Assembly (NCBI GenBank): GCA_964513095.1
Contig: CAZELH010000018.1
Location: 1 to 14,247 of the forward strand
Direction of reading: 5' to 3'
DNA length: 14,247 nt
Source of the DNA: JBDKGD01 sp964513095
GTDB lineage: Bacteria > Patescibacteriota > Minisyncoccia > UBA6257 > 2-01-FULL-56-20
In this document: positions 11,604-14,247 of the stretch, in pieces
Layout: every line of letters starts with the position of its first letter
Numbering within the stretch: position 1 is the first letter of the stretch
Program-made: the position numbers and the translations under genes
Notes under the pieces: generated by a model
Told to the model about the DNA's origin: nothing
Database searches by the model: none
The model's input: the letters and a program-made list of their open reading frames with translations, nothing else

Positions 11604-12838
11604 GAAATGTCGCGGGGATAGAAGAGGTCTATGGTCCAATCGACGGCTACACTTATTTTTTTGCGGAATGAGAGGAGTTTTGAGAGGTAGACGGTGCGCC
11701 ATATCCACCATGTGAAGTGGCCCCAAAAGGTAAACGTGGCGATTTCTCCCGCCGCCATCCATTGCCCCAAAGACACCATACTTCCCGTTGATTTATAGAA
11801 GAATTTTTTTTGCGGTTTTTGCAGTATCTGCGCGGCGATGTTGTCTCCGACGCGTCGTGCTTGTTTCACGGCAACCTGTGCCAGAGCAGGGAGTCCTTTG
11901 CCGTCTTTTGTCGGTGTGTGGGCGTTGTCACCGATGACAAAAATATTTTGGTTGTTTGGCATCGATAAAAATTCATTCACCACTATCCTCCCCATGGCGT
12001 CTCCTTTTGGTTTTATATCAAATTCCATCGTCACTGGTTTAACGCCGGCAACCCAGATGATCGTGTGAGTATTTATTTTTTCTTTTCCATTGATGTAGAC
12101 GAGGTTTTGTTCCACTTTTTGTACCGTGGTATTTGTTCGGACGTCGATTTTTTTCTTGCGTAGTACTTGAATTGCTTTTACGCGAACCGCTTTTGAAAAT
12201 TGAGGGAGGAGTTCTGGTCCTGCTTGTACAAGAATTATTTTTATTTTTTCAATGAGTTCTTTTGGATAGTACCAGACGAATGTGTCGTGAAAAAATTCCG
12301 CCATTTCGGCTGCCATTTCTACGCCTGTGGGCCCTCCTCCCACCACGGTAAAGGTGAGAAGACTTTTTTGAATTTCCTCGTTTGTTTCATGCGCGGCTTT
12401 TTCAACCGTTCGAACTAGGTGGCGTTTGATACTGATAGCATCTTCAAGGGATTTGAGTGTGAAAGAGTGTTCTTGCGCGCCTTTTATGTTAAAGAAATTG
12501 GTTTGAGCTCCTGAAGCGATGACGAGATGGTCATAAGGGACGAGGCCGTGCGATAATTGTACGGTTTTATTTTTTGTATGAATTTTTTCAACGATTCCAA
12601 GGTGAAATGTATCAAGACAACACCCCGCTGCATCACGAAGTGGTTCAATGATGTTTTCTGGATTTACTCCGCCAGTCGCCACTTCATGAAGGAGGGGAGT
12701 AAATAAAAAATAATTTCGAGGATTGATGAGTGAAATGAGAATGTCTGATCTGCCATGAAAGAGCGTGTGGAGACGTTTTAATGTGTACGTTCCGGCAAAT
12801 CCGGCGCCGATGATGACAATGCGATGTGGCTTGTCCAT
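11594..12838 (-). CDS. Type II NAD(P)H:quinone oxidoreductase (NDH-2-like)
   Basis: A 414-residue flavoprotein that passes electrons from NAD(P)H to quinone at the inner face of the membrane without pumping protons. The FAD-binding motif G-A-G-F-A-G is at 11-16. The nucleotide-binding motif G-G-G-P-T-G is at 167-172. The second FAD contact V-I-G-D is at 301-304. The quinone-site motif A-Q-V-A-V-K-Q is at 320-326, with Lys325 where Gln is common. The C-terminus (370-414) is rich in Trp and hydrophobic residues, the membrane-binding end of the family. At the end of the second strand of the nucleotide fold there is Gln205 (L-V-Q-A-G-P) instead of the usual Glu, which can indicate NADPH use. Length is normal. 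A TATAAT ends 7 nt before the ATG, giving a leaderless start. No other respiratory gene is nearby. Confidence 0.92.
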   Translation of the reverse strand: MDKPHRIVIIGAGFAGTYTLKRLHTLFHGRSDILISLINPRNYFLFTPLLHEVATGGVNPENIIEPLRDAAGCCLDTFHLGIVEKIHTKNKTVQLSHGLVPYDHLVIASGAQTNFFNIKGAQEHSFTLKSLEDAISIKRHLVRTVEKAAHETNEEIQKSLLTFTVVGGGPTGVEMAAEMAEFFHDTFVWYYPKELIEKIKIILVQAGPELLPQFSKAVRVKAIQVLRKKKIDVRTNTTVQKVEQNLVYINGKEKINTHTIIWVAGVKPVTMEFDIKPKGDAMGRIVVNEFLSMPNNQNIFVIGDNAHTPTKDGKGLPALAQVAVKQARRVGDNIAAQILQKPQKKFFYKSTGSMVSLGQWMAAGEIATFTFWGHFTWWIWRTVYLSKLLSFRKKISVAVDWTIDLFYPRDISEI

Positions 12839-12845
12839 ATCTTTT

Positions 12846-12851
12846 ATTATA
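12846..12851 (-). promoter_or_regulatory. -10 box of the NDH-2 gene (leaderless type)
   Basis: Perfect TATAAT on the minus strand, ending 7 nt before ATG 12838. It sits in the 25-nt gap after the M23 gene, so NDH-2 can be transcribed on its own. The -35 is weak and no Shine-Dalgarno is present. Confidence 0.65.
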
Positions 12852-12863
12852 TTCGACCGGTTT

Positions 12864-13814
12864 CTAAATAGCGATNNNNNNNNNNNNNNNNNNNNNNNNN
12901 NNNNNNNNNNNNNNNNNNNNNNNNNNNNNNNNNNNNNNNNNNNNNNNNNNNNNNNNNNNNNNNNNNNNNNNNNNNATTGGATCTATCGAGATCCCTTGTG
13001 CGCGTATTGTGAGATGCAGATGTGGTTGGTCAGCGTAGCCGGTTTGACCGCTTTTCCCTATGATTTGTTCTGATTGCACGAGCTCTCCTACGTTCACTTT
13101 AATTTTTGAAAGGTGCATGTAAAATGACATGACTCCAAGGCCGTGATCTACCACCACTGTTTTTCCGTATTCTTTAAATTCTTTTGCCACGCGCACCACT
13201 CCTCGGTTTATCGCATATACGTTTGTTCCTTCATCTGCGCGAAAGTCGGTTCCTTTATGAGCGATTGAGTACGCGCCTGTTTTTCTGGTGTAGCCGTAGG
13301 GGTCGGTTACCACTGGATTTTTGAGTGGCCATGTAAAGCTTTTTTTCCAAAATGCTTTGGTGCCTGTGCGAATGGTTGCTAACATACTGTTTTCTGAAGC
13401 AAGTGTTTTTACCAGTTTTGTTTGACTGGCGGGTGTGTTGCCACCTAATTTTTCGGGAATTCCCAGCGGTGCTTCGGTGTGCTCACGCTCCGTAATCGTC
13501 ACTGATTGCGTTTTAGTTTCGCCGTTTGAAAGAGTGAGGGTGAGTGGGTATGTTCCTGATTTTTTGCGAAGATCAACTGCGACGATAGCGATCGTTTTTT
13601 TATCGTAGGTGAGGGTTGGTATGGGTGCGCCGTCGAAAGTGAGTAATTGCGCGTATGTGTTTTTGGGGAGCGCTTCAACCGTTGCCATAAACGGTTCCCC
13701 TTGGAGGATGGTCTGGGGCGTAATTGTTATGGATGGTGCGGTATCGGCGAGTGCGAATGGCGAAAGAGAGTATAGGATGATACTTGTCGCTATGATTAGG
13801 ATATTTTTCCTCAT
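12864..13814 (-). CDS. Exported M23 (LytM/lysostaphin-type) peptidase, C-terminus interrupted by gap
   Basis: A secreted or envelope zinc endopeptidase that would cleave peptidoglycan cross-links. Signal peptide 1-23 (ends F-A-L-A-D). An Ig-like beta domain follows (about 26-108), then a linker. The M23 domain runs from about 160: zinc ligands H186 and D190 (H-K-G-T-D), catalytic H234 (Y-M-H-L-S), and H265/H267 (P-H-L-H-L), the second being the third zinc ligand. All key residues are seen, so it should be active rather than a degenerate M23. After I-S-I-D-P at 275-279 the sequence enters 100 N; the visible end after the gap (three codons and TAG at 12864-12866) depends on an unproven frame. 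A TATACT 7 nt before the ATG suggests a leaderless start. NDH-2 follows 25 nt downstream on the same strand. Confidence 0.9.
   Translation of the reverse strand: MRKNILIIATSIILYSLSPFALADTAPSITITPQTILQGEPFMATVEALPKNTYAQLLTFDGAPIPTLTYDKKTIAIVAVDLRKKSGTYPLTLTLSNGETKTQSVTITEREHTEAPLGIPEKLGGNTPASQTKLVKTLASENSMLATIRTGTKAFWKKSFTWPLKNPVVTDPYGYTRKTGAYSIAHKGTDFRADEGTNVYAINRGVVRVAKEFKEYGKTVVVDHGLGVMSFYMHLSKIKVNVGELVQSEQIIGKSGQTGYADQPHLHLTIRAQGISIDPXXXXXXXXXXXXXXXXXXXXXXXXXXXXXXXXXXIAI
12876..12975. other. Scaffold gap near the end of the M23 gene, 100 N
   Basis: A placeholder of unknown true size. It hides the last part of the M23 peptidase after the H-x-H motif, and possibly more. Because its size is unknown, the close NDH-2/M23 spacing and the M23 stop codon are provisional. 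Confidence 0.95.
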
Positions 13815-13821
13815 ACCTTAT

Positions 13822-13827
13822 AGTATA
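13822..13827 (-). promoter_or_regulatory. -10 box of the M23 gene (leaderless type)
   Basis: TATACT on the minus strand, ending 7 nt before ATG 13814. It lies between the SWIB terminator and the M23 start, so the two genes form separate units. No Shine-Dalgarno. Confidence 0.6.
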
Positions 13828-13856
13828 CGCCACTTTTCTTTTTCTTTGTGTGATAC

Positions 13857-13879
13857 AAAAAACCCGTCACGGGGACGGG
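13857..13879 (-). terminator. Intrinsic terminator of the SWIB gene
   Basis: On the minus strand CCCGTC pairs with GACGGG (13863-13868 and 13874-13879 on the plus strand) over a 5-nt loop and is followed by T6 (13857-13862). It isolates the SWIB gene from the M23 gene. Confidence 0.88.
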
Positions 13880-13886
13880 AGTTTTG

Positions 13887-13902
13887 TATACGATGTCGTA
13901 TA
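13887..13902. repeat. Inverted repeat between the SWIB stop and its terminator
   Basis: TATACGA (13887-13893) and TCGTATA (13896-13902) are perfect 7-bp arms around TG. It lies just after the SWIB stop codon, upstream of the terminator hairpin. It could be a dyad for a DNA-binding protein or a second 3' hairpin. Confidence 0.5.
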
Positions 13903-13906
13903 AATC

Positions 13907-14161
13907 TTAGGAGAGGTGTTTGGAGACGAGTTTCGTCATTTCAAACATGCTCACGGTCGATTTGCCATCGAAGATTTTTTTCAAATTTTCGTCGGCATTG
14001 ATGTTGCGCTTATTTTTTTCGTCTTGGAGACCATTCTTTTTAATGTACGCCCAGAGTTCTTTTACTACTTCTGATCGTGGCATTGGCCCCTTGCCAACCA
14101 CCGCAGCCAATTCTGGGCTGATGGTCATTGGTTTCATAAACGCTGAATTTGTGTTCGCCAT
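13907..14161 (-). CDS. Stand-alone SWIB/MDM2-domain protein
   Basis: An 84-residue protein that is almost entirely one SWIB/MDM2 domain. Hallmarks are P-M-T-I-S-P-E-L at 11-18, the P-R-S-E-V-V-K-E-L-W-A-Y-I-K helix at 28-41, the N-K-R-N-I segment at 50-54 and the closing helix M-F-E-M-T-K-L-V at 72-79. In eukaryotes the domain is part of SWI/SNF-type chromatin complexes. Small free-standing versions occur in chlamydiae, where one is fused to topoisomerase I, and in some other bacteria; their job is thought to be tied to DNA topology or chromatin but is not settled. The gene is monocistronic with its own terminator. An AATAAT 11 nt before the ATG is the likely -10, so the leader is a few nt long with no Shine-Dalgarno. 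Confidence 0.9.
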   Translation of the reverse strand: MANTNSAFMKPMTISPELAAVVGKGPMPRSEVVKELWAYIKKNGLQDEKNKRNINADENLKKIFDGKSTVSMFEMTKLVSKHLS

Positions 14162-14172
14162 AGATAGTATTG

Positions 14173-14178
14173 ATTATT
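14173..14178 (-). promoter_or_regulatory. Probable -10 box of the SWIB gene
   Basis: AATAAT on the minus strand (5 of 6 to consensus), ending 11 nt before ATG 14161. A TACTAT at 14164-14169 is too close to the ATG to serve a leader at all. Confidence 0.45.
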
Positions 14179-14186
14179 AAAGACTT

Positions 14187-14217
14187 TCCCCTAATAGTAC
14201 TCTATTTGCCTAGGGGA
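14187..14217. repeat. Inverted repeat upstream of the SWIB promoter
   Basis: TCCCCTA (14187-14193) and TAGGGGA (14211-14217) form 7-bp perfect arms with a 17-nt spacer, just upstream of the SWIB -10. It may be an operator-like dyad or part of a structure that extends beyond the window. Nothing coding is seen from 14162 to the end. Confidence 0.4.
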
Positions 14218-14247
14218 GGACAAGGAGGGGTGGGGATAGAGCCTTTT

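Overview
The window looks like a scaffold from a Patescibacteria/CPR-type bacterium, probably of the Parcubacteria lineage. This is an inference. It rests on the compact mix of core genes and unrecognised small proteins, a stand-alone SWIB domain, CCTGCC/GGCAGG palindromes, and very short or absent leaders upstream of many genes. TGA is used as a stop (zinc-ribbon gene, PAP2 gene), so the code is the standard bacterial one and not the SR1/Gracilibacteria code. Three runs of exactly 100 N (1652-1751, 3423-3522, 12876-12975) are scaffold placeholders of unknown true length, and each cuts a gene.

Layout. 1-1064 (minus): a YibE/F membrane protein. 1311-3045 (plus): three genes I do not recognise, one cut by a gap, then a 218-aa protein and a zinc-ribbon protein that share one promoter and one terminator. 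Between them lie two 46-nt REP-like elements. 3172-6227 (plus): core information genes gyrB, secE, nusG and a stand-alone rpsR (bS18), the last flanked by short tandem repeats. 6381-10110 (plus): a PAP2 phosphatase, then a likely operon of an exported FecR/Ig-like protein and a CHASE2 class III nucleotide cyclase. 10334-11407 (plus): an orphan 357-aa protein with a faint GAF-like pattern. 11594-14161 (minus): a type II NAD(P)H dehydrogenase, an M23 peptidase and a SWIB protein, each with its own -10 box. 14162-14247 holds the SWIB promoter and an inverted repeat.

How the genes relate. The envelope is a theme: PAP2 phosphatase (lipid carrier recycling), FecR/Ig protein (extracytoplasmic), CHASE2 cyclase (extracytoplasmic sensor, cytoplasmic cyclase), M23 peptidase (wall cleavage) and NDH-2 (membrane redox). 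The FecR-cyclase pair is the best candidate for a little-studied system: an envelope sensor that would signal through a cyclic nucleotide. The clearest structural signal is a split between two start types. Recognisable genes mostly carry a -10 hexamer 6-13 nt before the ATG and no Shine-Dalgarno, so their mRNAs are predicted to be leaderless or nearly so. The unrecognised genes at 1311, 2086 and 10334 have near-consensus -35/-10 promoters, leaders of about 50-75 nt and strong Shine-Dalgarno sequences. No tRNA, rRNA, CRISPR array, transposase or phage gene was seen.
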